DNA of 64,000 bases from Xanthomarina gelatinilytica (GCF_000348685.1 NZ_ANLA01000003.1:1-64000); one strand, 5' to 3'; positions 1 to 9,916 are shown, counted from the first letter of the stretch. The notes: generated by a model not told the origin, from the sequence alone. Numbers and translations: made by a program.

Positions 1-38
1 TAAATTAGAATTTATAACTGTCCTATTTTTGGGGAAGC

Positions 39-716
39 CTACATTAGATACATAAATAAGTTTGAAAATAAATATACATTACTTCTTAAATTTAAATATC
101 CTATATCATAAGCAGAAAAATATACTTCATAAAATAAAAGTGAAGTTATTATCAACCACCATAAAAACATAGTAATACTTACTATAGAATTTAAAGATTT
201 ATAAAACACCAATATCTTATCACTGTTTAGAATTTCAATAAAATATAAGGAAATACAATTTAAAATCACTAATGCACCAAAAATATTGACGAATTTTAAT
301 TGTGAATTAAAAAATGAATCTAAATTTTGACTAATATAAGTAGTAGAACTTAACAAAAAAATGAAACAGACATATTTTACAATTTTTTTAAAATTACTAT
401 TCAATAAAATTTTATAATAATAATATGACATAAATAAAACACCACCTAAATTCCAGAAGGTAGTAAACCACCAATAATTTCTACTAAAGCTAGTTTCCTT
501 TAAGTAATCTCTTAGACCATGAAGTTGTTGATATTCTATAACATAAGTTGGATAGCTACCTATAAAGTCTACAAAAGCAACATAAATCAAATAGTATATA
601 AATATTTTGCTGTTATAATTCTTATATTTTTTATAAAATATAATCCCTATAACAGCACATACAATTAAAATTAAATCATTTAATTGTGAAGTATATTTAT
701 ATAGAAAGTCTGACAT
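39..716 (-). CDS. Multi-span membrane protein, second copy of a tandem pair
   Basis: I do not recognise this family. The 225-residue product is hydrophobic with about six predicted membrane segments and conserved aromatic stretches (RNYWWFTTFWNLGGV near residue 80). It is clearly a paralogue of the 237-residue protein encoded at 954-1667: the order of segments, the WWFT-FWN-GGVL block and the FYEVY-S motif before the last helix all match. It stops earlier than its paralogue, so the end of the last helix and the charged tail are missing; this may be a small C-terminal truncation. Its start lies 3 nt after the stop of the partial gene at 720-926, so the two are probably co-transcribed on the minus strand. 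Function unknown; a sensory or immunity-like role would be speculation. Confidence 0.7.
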   Translation of the reverse strand: MSDFLYKYTSQLNDLILIVCAVIGIIFYKKYKNYNSKIFIYYLIYVAFVDFIGSYPTYVIEYQQLHGLRDYLKETSFSRNYWWFTTFWNLGGVLFMSYYYYKILLNSNFKKIVKYVCFIFLLSSTTYISQNLDSFFNSQLKFVNIFGALVILNCISLYFIEILNSDKILVFYKSLNSIVSITMFLWWLIITSLLFYEVYFSAYDIGYLNLRSNVYLFSNLFMYLM

Positions 717-719
717 GAA

Positions 720-926
720 TTATTGTGGATAATTAGCTGGTGGTGGCATTCCTGGACCTCCTCCATTTAAACCTCCTCCAGGAATATCTCCTCCTCCAGG
801 TGGCAACATATTAAATAAAGTGCTATTTCCTTGGGAGAAGTTTTCAACACCTGTTGGCACCATAAACATGGTGGTGTACCCCAACTCCTTAGATTCATTT
901 TCGGCATATTTTAAATATTCGCGCAT
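720..926 (-). pseudogene. Truncated duplicate of the Pro/Gly-rich exported protein
   Basis: This 68-residue reading frame matches only the C-terminal part of the 167-residue protein at 1679-2182. It has lost the signal-anchor and about the first 80 residues. It also lacks 20 residues in the middle (the MDGVRVYLGAYP segment of the full copy). In the full copy that segment is flanked by near-identical TGGTGTAACCTA-like direct repeats, which fits slippage or recombination between them. The Pro/Gly-rich tail is almost unchanged. The frame remains open from an ATG, so a short peptide could still be made, but without an export signal. I call it a decayed copy. The downstream neighbour is the second membrane-protein copy, so the whole two-gene unit was duplicated. 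Confidence 0.6.
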
Positions 927-953
927 GCACTGTTCTTATTTATTAAAAATTAA

Positions 954-1667
954 TCATTTTTCTGGATTTGATATTATTAGCCCAATCGCAAACATACCAT
1001 ACAAGAACAAGTTAGCAAATAAATAGACTTGCCATTTCAAAATAATATAATTCCAATCTGCAGTTGAATAATACACTTCATAAAATGCCAAAGGAGATAT
1101 TATGAGCCAAAAAATTAAAATTGCAATGCTTATATAAAAATTTAAATCTTTATAAAATTTGAGCACTCGTTCATTTGAAAGAATTTCCAAGAAATAATAA
1201 AAAGCACATTGAATGATAATCAAAGCTCCAGCAATATCTATGGAAGAAAAAGATTTAACAAAGAAATCTTTCCAATTACTCAATATGATATAAAAAGAGA
1301 ATACTAAAAATATAACTGTTGATGCTTTTAGTAAGTTTGCATAAAACTTATTCTTTAATACTTTTTGGTAGTACAACGCAAATATTAAAACACCTCCAAT
1401 ATTCCAAAATAAAGTAAACCACCATCTATTTTTTTCAAACAAGGTGTCCTTTAAAGCTACTTTTACATTGTGTAAAAATTCAAATTTTTCCACATAAATA
1501 GTATACGCTCCAAGAAATTCAATAATAAAGAGATAAACTAGAATAAAAATGAAATATTTAGCATCTGAATATTTGTGTTTTTTATAAAAAATTAAACCCA
1601 CAAATACTGCGAAAATTTCAATACTAGTTATTAAAATACTATAATTATTTCTTAAAAATTCTTCCAA
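954..1667 (-). CDS. Multi-span membrane protein, first copy of a tandem pair
   Basis: Unrecognised membrane protein of 237 residues with about six hydrophobic segments (first near residues 10-27, last near 213-230) and a short charged C-terminus ending NPEK. The central aromatic block (NRWWFTLFWNIGGVL, about residues 80-95) and FYEVYYS near residue 200 are shared with the paralogue at 39-716. The gene lies 11 nt downstream of the 167-residue Pro/Gly-rich exported protein and is probably translated from the same message. The pairing is repeated in the downstream duplicate, which suggests that the two products work together at the cytoplasmic membrane. No catalytic motif is visible. Confidence 0.75.
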   Translation of the reverse strand: MEEFLRNNYSILITSIEIFAVFVGLIFYKKHKYSDAKYFIFILVYLFIIEFLGAYTIYVEKFEFLHNVKVALKDTLFEKNRWWFTLFWNIGGVLIFALYYQKVLKNKFYANLLKASTVIFLVFSFYIILSNWKDFFVKSFSSIDIAGALIIIQCAFYYFLEILSNERVLKFYKDLNFYISIAILIFWLIISPLAFYEVYYSTADWNYIILKWQVYLFANLFLYGMFAIGLIISNPEK

Positions 1668-1678
1668 ATAAAAAAATT

Positions 1679-2182
1679 TTACTGTGGATAATTAGCTGGT
1701 GGTGGCATTCCATTATGACCTCCATTTAAACCTCCTCCAGGAATATCTCCTCCTCCAGGTGGCAACATATTGAATAAGCTACTATTTCCTTGAGAGATGT
1801 TTTCAACACCTGTTGGCACCATAAACATGGTAGTGTAACCTACTTCTGCTTCTGTAGGATAGGCTCCCAAGTATACACGTACACCATCCATGGTGTAACC
1901 TAACTCCTTAGATTCGTTTTCGGCATATTTTAAATAATTTTTCATGTCTTCCAAAGACCACCAAGCCGAACGGTTGTCTGGACGTTTCACTATGGAATCA
2001 CTAATCAATGCGTGTCTGCTGTTAAATGCTTGGTCTAGGGTCTTGGCCTCTTCTGGTGTAATTAATCCTTTGGGTGCCACAATGCCTACTTCGGTATTGT
2101 CATCGCCACACATGGGACAAAAAAAGTAGGTAGCCAAAGCACCTATAATGATCCCTAATACTAATAAACTAAAATTTTTCAT
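1679..2182 (-). CDS. Small membrane-anchored protein with Pro/Gly-rich tail
   Basis: A 167-residue protein of no recognised family. Residues about 4-22 form a single hydrophobic segment (LLVLGIIIGALATYFF) followed by CPMC, which could be a signal anchor; the cysteine context is not a clear lipobox. The middle region (about 55-120) contains the ALISDSIVKRPDNRSAWW and EYLKYAENESKELGY-like stretches. The tail after residue 135 is rich in Pro and Gly (LPPGGGDIPGGGLNGG) and ends PPPANYPQ. It is first in a two-gene unit with the membrane protein at 954-1667, and a truncated copy lies at 720-926. The ATG at 2182 is kept because it gives the complete hydrophobic N-terminus. Possible duplicates elsewhere in the genome cannot be judged from here. 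Confidence 0.75.
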   Translation of the reverse strand: MKNFSLLVLGIIIGALATYFFCPMCGDDNTEVGIVAPKGLITPEEAKTLDQAFNSRHALISDSIVKRPDNRSAWWSLEDMKNYLKYAENESKELGYTMDGVRVYLGAYPTEAEVGYTTMFMVPTGVENISQGNSSLFNMLPPGGGDIPGGGLNGGHNGMPPPANYPQ

Positions 2183-2275
2183 AATGAGTAAGATTGGTTA
2201 ATAGAATCTAAATGTATTAAAAAGATTGAAAATTCCTTCAATTTATGGTTTTAAAATAAAACTGTTGCCTCTTTT

Positions 2276-3814
2276 TTAACCCAGCCAACCTTCCCGATCC
2301 AAGCTTCTGTATTGGATGGCCTCGCTAATATGTGAACCCAAAATGTGGTCGCTTCCTTCTAAATCGGCAATGGTCCTGGAAACTTTTAAAATCCTGTCAT
2401 AAGCTCTAGCCGAAAGGTTCAATCGTTCCATGGCTGTTTTCAACAACTGCATGGAAGCATCGTCCAGCACACAATGTTTTCTAATTTGCTTCGTGTTCAT
2501 TTGTGCATTGTAATGTACAGTTGTAGAATTTTCAAAGCGTTTGGTTTGTAACTCCCTTGCTGCTGTTACACGCTTTCTAATCTCTATGGAAGATTCGCCT
2601 TTTCTGGTATCGGACAGTTTTTCAAAAGGCACAGGAGTCACTTCTATATGAATGTCTATTCTATCCAATAAAGGACCAGAAATCTTACTTAAATAACGTT
2701 GCATTTCGGCTGGAGAGGAAGTCACTGGTGCATCTGGATCGTTGAAATAACCGCTCGGACTCGGGTTCATACTGGCAACCAACATAAAAGACGATGGATA
2801 GGTTACCGTAAATTTTGCCCTTGAAATGGTTACTTCCCTGTCTTCCAACGGCTGACGCATCACTTCAAGAACTTCGCGTTTAAATTCCGGCAATTCGTCC
2901 AAAAACAACACGCCATTGTGTGACAAGGATATTTCACCAGGTTGTGGATAGCTACCTCCTCCAACTAAAGCAACATTTGATATGGTATGATGAGGACTTC
3001 TAAATGGACGTTGAGCCATGAGTCCTGTATTTTCCTTAACTCTTCCAACAACCGAATGTATTTTGGTGGTTTCCAAGGCTTCTTCCAAGGTCATTGGTGG
3101 TAGAATACTTGGCAAACGTTTGGCAAGCATGGTTTTTCCTGCTCCTGGTGGACCAATTAAAATAATATTATGTCCTCCAGCTGCTGCAATTTCCATACAG
3201 CGCTTTATGGATTCTTGTCCTTTCACATCAGAAAAATCAAACTCTGGAAAGTTTAGGCTTTTATTGAATTCTTCTTCTACATTTATGATGGTTTGCTCCA
3301 AAGGCTCGCCTTTATCAAAATAATTGATAACCTGCTCAATGGTTTCTACACCATACACGTTCAATCCAGAAACTATGGCAGCTTCCTTGGCATTTTGTTT
3401 TGGCAATATAAAACCTTTAAAACCCTCTTCTTTGGCTTTAATGGCAATAGGCAAAGCGCCTTTAATTGGTTGTAAGGAACCATCCAGGGACAATTCGCCC
3501 ATAATAAGAAAATCTTCTAAATCTTCAGCTTGAATTTGATTGGTAGCAGCAAGAATGCCAATGGCCAAGGTTAAATCGTAGGCACTTCCCTCCTTTCTTA
3601 AATCGGCTGGAGACATGTTAATAATGATTTTTTTTACAGGAATTTTAAACCCATTGTTTTGCAAGGCAGCAGCTATTCGGTAGTTGCTTTCCTTGATGGC
3701 ATTATCTGGCAAACCAACCAGATGGTACCCTACACCTGTGTCCACATTTACTTCAACGGTTATGGTAGTAGCCTCTACCCCAAAAACAGCAGATCCAAAG
3801 ACTTTTTTAAGCAT
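2276..3814 (-). CDS. yifB: YifB/ComM family Mg-chelatase-like AAA+ ATPase
   Basis: The 512-residue protein has the full ComM/YifB layout. Residues 1-180 form the N-terminal Lon-like ChlI domain, with [14 protein letters not shown] typical of the family. An AAA+ magnesium-chelatase-like module follows, with Walker A GPPGAGKT at 221-228 and a Walker B-like FLDELPEF near 305. A C-terminal lid has the [19 protein letters not shown] signature. Family members act in the cytosol; ComM is a hexameric helicase that promotes branch migration during natural transformation, while YifB in non-competent bacteria is less well understood. Length is normal and no lesion is seen. The gene stands alone, 39 nt downstream of the YheT-like hydrolase on the same strand. 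Confidence 0.95.
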   Translation of the reverse strand: MLKKVFGSAVFGVEATTITVEVNVDTGVGYHLVGLPDNAIKESNYRIAAALQNNGFKIPVKKIIINMSPADLRKEGSAYDLTLAIGILAATNQIQAEDLEDFLIMGELSLDGSLQPIKGALPIAIKAKEEGFKGFILPKQNAKEAAIVSGLNVYGVETIEQVINYFDKGEPLEQTIINVEEEFNKSLNFPEFDFSDVKGQESIKRCMEIAAAGGHNIILIGPPGAGKTMLAKRLPSILPPMTLEEALETTKIHSVVGRVKENTGLMAQRPFRSPHHTISNVALVGGGSYPQPGEISLSHNGVLFLDELPEFKREVLEVMRQPLEDREVTISRAKFTVTYPSSFMLVASMNPSPSGYFNDPDAPVTSSPAEMQRYLSKISGPLLDRIDIHIEVTPVPFEKLSDTRKGESSIEIRKRVTAARELQTKRFENSTTVHYNAQMNTKQIRKHCVLDDASMQLLKTAMERLNLSARAYDRILKVSRTIADLEGSDHILGSHISEAIQYRSLDREGWLG

Positions 3815-3853
3815 AATCGATTGGTTTGCTTAAATGTAAGAAAAAATACTAAA

Positions 3854-4813
3854 TTATAATTCCTTAATAAACTCCAAAGCCCGTTTTTCGTTGTAATAAA
3901 AGCCTCCTTTTTGAAAAAAACCTACGTGACCTCCATGTTTAGGCATTTCCAAAAACAAATTTGAATTGTTTTTGGCTTCTTTTACAGGATAACATTCTGA
4001 AGATAAAAACGAATCGTTTAGCGCATTGATAAGCAAGGTTGGAATGCCAATGTTTGGAAGGAATTGCAAACTGGAACTTTGTTTATAATAGTCCTGGGCA
4101 TCTAAAAATCCGTGAGCCTTAGACGTGTAAAGGTTATCAAAATCATATAAAGTTTTAATGGAAGTAACATCTGCTACTTTAAGTTTGTCAGCATGTTTAT
4201 TGGATTTTAATAGCAATTTGGTTTTTAAGTTGTACTTAAATTTATCATGAAATGCTTTGTTTTTAAACTTGTGCAATTCGTTGGCAGAGCCTGCTAAAAA
4301 ACAAGGTACCGAAACAGCTATTCCAGCTTTTATTTGTACTGGTAAGTTTGTGGTTTCCCCTAAATATTTTAGCGTTACATTGCCTCCCAAACTAAAGCCT
4401 TTGATAAAGATTTCAGAATACTGTGTTGTATCTAAAATATGCTGAATCACTTGTCTTAAATCTTCTGTTTCGCCTGAATGATACGAACGAAAAGACTCAT
4501 TGTCCTCACCACTGCAACCACGAAAATTAACCGAAACTGCATCGATATGATTCTGATTAAAAAGCTTGGCAGTTCCTGTGATGTAATGCCTTTGGGCATT
4601 CCCTTCCAAGCCATGAAGAATAATGATGAGCCTTTCCGTTTTTTCTTCGGAATAACTCCAATCCAAATCCAAAAAATCGCCATCAGACAAGGTAATCCGT
4701 TCTCTTTTTTGAATCAGACCGTTTACATTTCTAATTAAACCGGAATAAACCGTAGCAACAAATCCGTTTCTGAAAAAATAAGGCGCTTTGTAGGTTGATT
4801 CTATTATAGGCAT
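3854..4813 (-). CDS. YheT-family alpha/beta hydrolase
   Basis: The 319-residue protein is an alpha/beta-fold hydrolase of the YheT/ABHD type. The oxyanion region LHGLEGNAQRHY lies at about 67-78, the NFRGCSG motif at about 96-102 is characteristic of this subfamily, the nucleophile elbow GFSLGG at 139-144 puts the catalytic Ser at 141, and KHGGHVGFF near 291-299 supplies the catalytic His. The substrate is unknown; relatives are putative carboxylesterases. No signal peptide is seen, so it is cytosolic. The gene starts 3 nt after the adenine deaminase stop, suggesting co-transcription, although no functional link is evident. Confidence 0.9.
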   Translation of the reverse strand: MPIIESTYKAPYFFRNGFVATVYSGLIRNVNGLIQKRERITLSDGDFLDLDWSYSEEKTERLIIILHGLEGNAQRHYITGTAKLFNQNHIDAVSVNFRGCSGEDNESFRSYHSGETEDLRQVIQHILDTTQYSEIFIKGFSLGGNVTLKYLGETTNLPVQIKAGIAVSVPCFLAGSANELHKFKNKAFHDKFKYNLKTKLLLKSNKHADKLKVADVTSIKTLYDFDNLYTSKAHGFLDAQDYYKQSSSLQFLPNIGIPTLLINALNDSFLSSECYPVKEAKNNSNLFLEMPKHGGHVGFFQKGGFYYNEKRALEFIKEL

Positions 4814-4816
4814 TTT

Positions 4817-6481
4817 CTAAACTTCAATGTTAGTAAACTGAAACGTATTCCCATCAAATAACCCTTTATCGCTTAATTTTAAGGATGGAATCACCAACAA
4901 AGCCATAAAACTCAAGGTCATATATGGTGCATGTAGTGTGCTTCCCAGTTGTTTTGCCATTTTATCAAGTTCAGCATATTGTTTTCCAATTGTTTTTGCA
5001 TCCTGATCGCTCATAATGCCTGCAACTGGCAATGCCACCACTTTTTCTGCCTTATCGGCAGACAGGTTTTCTGAATCTGAAACTGCACAAATACCTCCTT
5101 TGGTTTCAATAAGTAAATTGACTGCTTTACATATAGCTTCATCACTAACTCCTACTGCAATTATGTTGTGAGAGTCGTGTCCAACAGAAGAAGCAATCGC
5201 GCCTTTCTTTAACCCAAAATTCTTTATAAAAGCAATGGCTGGTTTCTGATTTTGATATCTATTGACAACGGTCATTTTTAAAATGTCCTTTTCAACATTT
5301 GAAACTAGATTCCCGTCTTGCAACAGACTTTCTACAATAATCTCGTTTGTTACCAATTGTCCTTCCAAAGCTTCGATAACACGAATTTTCGCTTGCCCTG
5401 AGCGTAGTCGAAGGGTTGCTGATGATTCATACCTAAAGTCGGAAACGTCTTTTTTGTCTGTTTGGAAGTTGTTTAGAATTTCAAAAGGAACAGAATCTAT
5501 TTTCGAAATATCTTCATCGAAAACCAATTCCCCATTGATGTAGGTTTGAAGTGTTTTAAAGTCTTTTAAATCTTCTACCACAATACAATCGGCAAAATCT
5601 CCAACATTTAATAAGCCAACATCTAAATTGTAATGTTTCACAGGATTAACACAGGCAACCTGTAACACCTTAAAAACATCCATGCCTTTAGCAACAGCTC
5701 TTGCACATAGATTGTTAATATGATGCAATAACAAATCATCTGGATGCTTGTCGTCGCTACAAAACATCATGTTTTCATAATGTTCTGGCAGCAAATCGAT
5801 AAGTGCTTCAAAATTTTTGGCAGCTGAACCTTCACGAATCAGGACTTTCATGCCTTTTTGAAGTTTTTCTAAACCTTCTTCAAAAGTAAAACACTCATGA
5901 TCTGTACTAATTCCTGCTTGAATGTATTTGGTTAGGTCGTCGCCTCGTAATCCTGGAGCATGTCCATCAATAGGTTTGTTGTAGTGTTTTGCCCAGGCTA
6001 TTTTTTTAAGGACTTCATCATCTTTAAATAAAACGCCAGGATAATTCATCATTTCTGCCAAATATTTAATGTCTGGATTAGCCATTAAGGTTTTAATGCC
6101 TTCGGAATCTATGACTGCTCCTGCAGATTCAAAAGAAGTTGCAGGCACGCAGGAAGGTGCTCCAAAATTAAATTTAAAAGGAGTTTCTTTTCCATTGTTA
6201 ATCATAAACTCCACGCCTTCAACACCAAGCACATTGGCTATTTCATGAGGATCGGAAACCGTTGCTATGGTTCCATGTTTTACTGCAATCCTGGCAAATT
6301 CACTGGGAACCAACATGGAACTTTCAATATGAATGTGTGCATCTACAAATCCTGGAAGGATGTAATGGTTCACATTGTGTTGTTTTTCTTCAACACTAAA
6401 AATCTTCCCATCTTTAATGGTAATTTCACCTTTAAAAACACGTTGGTTTGGTATGTCGACAATATTTCCTTTTAATATCAT
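4817..6481 (-). CDS. ade: Adenine deaminase
   Basis: The 554-residue protein belongs to the bacterial Ade family of metal-dependent amidohydrolases, which convert adenine to hypoxanthine and ammonia in purine salvage. The metal-binding HxH lies in [13 protein letters not shown] (His49, His51), followed by HEIANV, DGHAPG and the C-terminal half with VGHDSHNI and [13 protein letters not shown] typical of Ade. Oddity: residues about 353-364 ([10 protein letters not shown] and flanks) are not expected in the family and are encoded by a palindromic repeat element inserted in frame (5391-5425). The insertion lies between the catalytic domain and the C-terminal domain, so activity may be retained. 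It is cytosolic and probably co-transcribed with the YheT-like hydrolase. Confidence 0.95.
   Translation of the reverse strand: MILKGNIVDIPNQRVFKGEITIKDGKIFSVEEKQHNVNHYILPGFVDAHIHIESSMLVPSEFARIAVKHGTIATVSDPHEIANVLGVEGVEFMINNGKETPFKFNFGAPSCVPATSFESAGAVIDSEGIKTLMANPDIKYLAEMMNYPGVLFKDDEVLKKIAWAKHYNKPIDGHAPGLRGDDLTKYIQAGISTDHECFTFEEGLEKLQKGMKVLIREGSAAKNFEALIDLLPEHYENMMFCSDDKHPDDLLLHHINNLCARAVAKGMDVFKVLQVACVNPVKHYNLDVGLLNVGDFADCIVVEDLKDFKTLQTYINGELVFDEDISKIDSVPFEILNNFQTDKKDVSDFRYESSATLRLRSGQAKIRVIEALEGQLVTNEIIVESLLQDGNLVSNVEKDILKMTVVNRYQNQKPAIAFIKNFGLKKGAIASSVGHDSHNIIAVGVSDEAICKAVNLLIETKGGICAVSDSENLSADKAEKVVALPVAGIMSDQDAKTIGKQYAELDKMAKQLGSTLHAPYMTLSFMALLVIPSLKLSDKGLFDGNTFQFTNIEV
5391..5425. repeat. 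Palindromic repeat element inserted in ade
   Basis: The core CCCTGAGCGTAGTCGAAGGG is an imperfect palindrome. It matches a class of dispersed CCTGAGCGnAGTCGAAG repeats that I recall from many Bacteroidota genomes. Here it lies inside the ade reading frame and is translated as LRLRSGQA-like residues without a frameshift. The boundaries are approximate. Confidence 0.65.
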
Positions 6482-6566
6482 AAAATAAAATTAATCATTT
6501 TTGGATTGAAAATGCTTCACTTTTACATTGAGTTGAGCAGACTGGTTCAGCAAGACATTATTAATA

Positions 6567-6592
6567 AAAAAGCGAGAACCAGTCTCGCTTTT
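6567..6592 (-). terminator. Intrinsic terminator of the tilS-dsbD unit
   Basis: AAAAGCGAGA and TCTCGCTTTT form a perfect 10-bp stem with a 5-nt loop. On the minus strand it is followed by a T-run, 18 nt after the dsbD stop codon. Confidence 0.8.
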
Positions 6593-6609
6593 CAATTTTG
6601 TTATTGAAT

Positions 6610-8604
6610 TTATTCCTTAAAATTTTCAATCCCCTTTTTCAGCCATTCGTAATATTCTTTAGGATCTGGTGTATAACCAACTGTTGGGCTAATATCTTCA
6701 CCATCCAAATTTTGAATAACATATAAGGGTTGTGCATTGGTATTGTATCTGGTTTGCTGGAACTCCAACCATTTATGTCCGTAGGTCCTTACTTTGTTTC
6801 CGGTAAGTTCAGATTCAAACTGTTCGGCTTCAGGAAGTTTGGTCCTGTCGTCCACATATAGTGAAATAAGCACGACCTCGTTATCCAACAAGGCATAAAT
6901 TTCATCTTCCACCCAAACCTGTTCTTCCATTTTACGACAGTTCACGCAGGTTAATCCTGTAAAATCCAGCATCACTGGCTTATTGACTTTTTTTGCATAA
7001 GCCATCCCTTTATCGTAATCATGAAAAGCTATTAGATCATTTGGTCCAAAATGAGCATCTTTAGGTAATTCTTTAGCAACAAATTCGCCTGAGGCAGAGA
7101 CCTGTTTTTTCATATAACCCACTCCATAAGGCGATTCGCTATTGGTACTCATTGGTGGTGGAAAACCGCTAATCAATTTTAATGGTGCTCCCCAAAGTCC
7201 TGGAACCATGTAAACAGTAAAAGAAAGTGCCAAGATGGCCATACTTAATCTGCCAACCGAAATATGCTCTAAAGGCGAATCGTGAGGCAATTTGATTTTA
7301 CCCAATAAATACAACCCTAAAGTTCCAAATATGGCAATCCAGATAGCTAAAAAGACCTCTCTTTCCAAGAAGTGCCATTCTAAAACCAAATCAATCATTG
7401 ATAAGAATTTAAAAGCAAACGCTAATTCCAAAAATCCTAGAACCACTTTAACGGTATTCAACCAACCACCCGATTTTGGCAAGGAGTTAAGCCAACTAGG
7501 GAAAAAGGCAAACAACCCGAAAGGTAAGGCAATGGCCGACGAAAAGCCCAACATACTCACAATTGGAGCAATACCTCCTTTTGTGGCAGCATCCAATAAT
7601 GCCGTTCCTGCAATAGGGAACGTACAAGAAAAAGATACAACTGCCAATGCCAATGCCATAAAGAATATACCAACAATGCCTCCTCTATTGGCTCCACTAT
7701 CCACTTTATTGACCCAAGAATTTGGCAACATAATTTCAAAAGCACCTAAAAATGAAAATGCAAAGACCATTAAAGCAATAAACATAATGGCATTAAAAGT
7801 AACTCCAGTTGAGAACTCGTACATGGCATTGCTACCAAAAATGGCTGAAATGGCTGTTCCTAAAAGGGTGTAAATAACTATAATGAAAAACCCATACAAC
7901 AAGGCATTTTTAATTCCAGATGCCCTGGTTTTGCTTTGTTTTGTGAAGAAACTCACAGTCATAGGGATCATTGGGAACACACAAGGAGTTAACAAAACCA
8001 AAAAACCTAAAAAGAACGCTGTAAAGAATATGGTTAATAAACCTTTGTTTTCTTTCTCTGCTGCAAGTGGTTTGTTATCTTTTTTTACAACTGTTTTAGT
8101 TTCGTCCTCAATAAAATTTGATGGATCTTCGGTTGCTGAAGTGGCAGTGGTCAAATCGAATGTCACCATCTTGCTTTGATAAATACAACGTTCGTCATCG
8201 CAGGCTTGAAAGGAAGCTTCAACTTCTATGATTTTTAGATTTGGATTTAACACTTCAATTTTTTGCGTAAAAGTTGCCTTTTCGTCAAAATAGTTCAAAT
8301 CCATTTCAAACACCTTGTCGTAAGCAGTTATATAAGGGCTTTCAAGCGTTTTTCCTATTAAGTTATAATTATTGACCCGACTTAAGGAATCATAGATGAA
8401 CTCGGTTGGCAAAGCGCCTCCCTCTGGCATATCCTGAGAATATAAATGCCAATGCTCTTCTATCTCTGCATTAAAAATTAGGTTGTATTCGGTATCTGAT
8501 AATTTTTCAACGTCGCCTGTCCAAGTTACAGGGTTCAATACCTGCGCTTGGACCATACATACAGTAAAAAATAGGCTGATAAAAAGGGCTAGTTTATGTA
8601 TCAT
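6610..8604 (-). CDS. dsbD: Thiol:disulfide interchange protein DsbD
   Basis: The 664-residue protein has the three-part DsbD layout. It starts with a signal peptide (to about residue 20, ending VQAQ) and a periplasmic DsbD-alpha-like domain that includes the CDDERC pair. A central CcdA-like membrane domain has about eight helices, with the conserved cysteines in LTPCVFPMIPM and SFSCTFPIAG. The C-terminal thioredoxin-like domain carries CVNC at 553-556. DsbD moves electrons from cytosolic thioredoxin across the inner membrane to periplasmic thiol proteins. The linker holds a Lys/Glu-rich stretch. Its start overlaps the tilS stop by 11 nt, so translation is likely coupled. A terminator follows. 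Confidence 0.95.
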   Translation of the reverse strand: MIHKLALFISLFFTVCMVQAQVLNPVTWTGDVEKLSDTEYNLIFNAEIEEHWHLYSQDMPEGGALPTEFIYDSLSRVNNYNLIGKTLESPYITAYDKVFEMDLNYFDEKATFTQKIEVLNPNLKIIEVEASFQACDDERCIYQSKMVTFDLTTATSATEDPSNFIEDETKTVVKKDNKPLAAEKENKGLLTIFFTAFFLGFLVLLTPCVFPMIPMTVSFFTKQSKTRASGIKNALLYGFFIIVIYTLLGTAISAIFGSNAMYEFSTGVTFNAIMFIALMVFAFSFLGAFEIMLPNSWVNKVDSGANRGGIVGIFFMALALAVVSFSCTFPIAGTALLDAATKGGIAPIVSMLGFSSAIALPFGLFAFFPSWLNSLPKSGGWLNTVKVVLGFLELAFAFKFLSMIDLVLEWHFLEREVFLAIWIAIFGTLGLYLLGKIKLPHDSPLEHISVGRLSMAILALSFTVYMVPGLWGAPLKLISGFPPPMSTNSESPYGVGYMKKQVSASGEFVAKELPKDAHFGPNDLIAFHDYDKGMAYAKKVNKPVMLDFTGLTCVNCRKMEEQVWVEDEIYALLDNEVVLISLYVDDRTKLPEAEQFESELTGNKVRTYGHKWLEFQQTRYNTNAQPLYVIQNLDGEDISPTVGYTPDPKEYYEWLKKGIENFKE

Positions 8605-9916
8605 TATCTAAGGTAATTTTTAATATGTTGTGTGTTTTGTCAGTTATTTTAAATCGGTTGTCTGCCCTGTAATTCAAGATCCAAACAATGTCTTGATTAG
8701 AACATAACAGCCAAACCTTTTCTTTTTCCAGGATGGAAAGTTTCTCATCTTTAAAAAACTTGCTCAGTTTCTTTTTGCTTTCCATTCCAAAAGGGTAAAA
8801 ATAGTCTCCTTTTTCCCATTTCCTTACGGTTAAGGGATATTTTAACAAATCTTTATCAACATAAATTGTGGATGGGTTACCCGTTTCCAAACTATCTGTC
8901 AATTCAAATCTTAAAGTTCCCAAAAGTGTCTTTACACGTTTATTTTCTTCTGAAATGACAATAACTTTTTCAGGTGTATCATTGATGGTACGAAACAAAA
9001 TCAGTTCATCCCTATTTTTTAGTAAACAATGTGATTTTGAACACACTTGTTTACCAGATTGCGCATCCAACAAATCCGTTACATCTTGCCATTCTGTAAA
9101 TTGATAATCTTTCAACATATGGTATAAGTAAGCTTTGGGATGAGACAAGCCTTTAATTTTCTGGATGTTGAAGTGAATTTCATGTTCAGACATCTTGGTT
9201 ACGGTTTTTTTTAAAACCTCTTCTATGCTATCGTCTATAATGGTTTTTGAGTCCTGTAGATGTGCTTGGGTAAGTTGAAAATTTTGAAGTAGCTGTGGAT
9301 TGATATCCTTTAAAACAGGTATCACCTCGTGACGTAATTTGTTTCTCAAATATTTATTGGATGCATTGCTGCTGTCTTCACGCCAAGTTATTCTGTTTTT
9401 TAAGGCATATTGTTCCAATTGCTTCCTAGTAAAACGTAATAAAGGTCTTATAATTTTTCCATGAACCTCTGGAATTCCAGTTAACCCTTCTAAACCAGTA
9501 CCTCTGGATAGGTTTATCAAAAAAGTTTCCAAATTATCATCTGCATGATGAGCAGTTAATATATAATCAAAATGAAGCTGTTCTGCCAACTCAGAAAACC
9601 AATGATACCTTAATGTTCTGGCTGCCATTTGCGTGGATAGTTTATGATCTTTAGCAAAGGTTTCAGTATCAAAATTTTCTATAAACACTTCAAGTTCCAA
9701 GTCTTCGGACAATTGCAATACAAATTCTTCATCTCCATCACTTTCCTCTCCTCTTAAATTGAAATTACAATGTGCCAATCCTATGTGCAATCCCAATTGA
9801 TGACACAAATGGGTTAAGACAACGCTATCCAATCCTCCAGATATTGCTATAAGCAACTTGGTTTTCTTTAAGAAATTTAGGTTGTTGTTGATATGTTGCT
9901 GGAATATCTCAAGCAT
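8594..9916 (-). CDS. tilS: tRNA(Ile)-lysidine synthetase
   Basis: TilS attaches lysine to C34 of the CAU-anticodon tRNA-Ile so that it reads AUA codons; it is normally essential. The 440-residue protein starts with the PP-loop N-type ATPase domain, with the pyrophosphate-binding SGGLDS at 26-31. HADDNLETFLINLSRGTGLEGLTGI (shown in parts: HADDNLET, then RGTGLEGL) near 120-145 is diagnostic. RPLLRFTRKQLE and the C-terminal substrate-binding domain (KWEKGDYFYPFGM, KKLSKFFKDEK) complete the family layout. No truncation is seen. It overlaps dsbD by 11 nt and is the first gene of that unit. Confidence 0.95.
   Translation of the reverse strand: MLEIFQQHINNNLNFLKKTKLLIAISGGLDSVVLTHLCHQLGLHIGLAHCNFNLRGEESDGDEEFVLQLSEDLELEVFIENFDTETFAKDHKLSTQMAARTLRYHWFSELAEQLHFDYILTAHHADDNLETFLINLSRGTGLEGLTGIPEVHGKIIRPLLRFTRKQLEQYALKNRITWREDSSNASNKYLRNKLRHEVIPVLKDINPQLLQNFQLTQAHLQDSKTIIDDSIEEVLKKTVTKMSEHEIHFNIQKIKGLSHPKAYLYHMLKDYQFTEWQDVTDLLDAQSGKQVCSKSHCLLKNRDELILFRTINDTPEKVIVISEENKRVKTLLGTLRFELTDSLETGNPSTIYVDKDLLKYPLTVRKWEKGDYFYPFGMESKKKLSKFFKDEKLSILEKEKVWLLCSNQDIVWILNYRADNRFKITDKTHNILKITLDNDT

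Noticed and set aside
6522-6556. Possible remnant of the GCTGAGC-type repeat between ade and the dsbD terminator.
   Set aside because: Only GAGTTGAGCAGACTGGTTCAG is vaguely similar; too short and divergent to support.
7292-7873. Plus-strand ORF of 193 codons inside dsbD.
   Set aside because: It is antisense to the DsbD membrane domain, with Asn/Lys-rich composition and no start signal.
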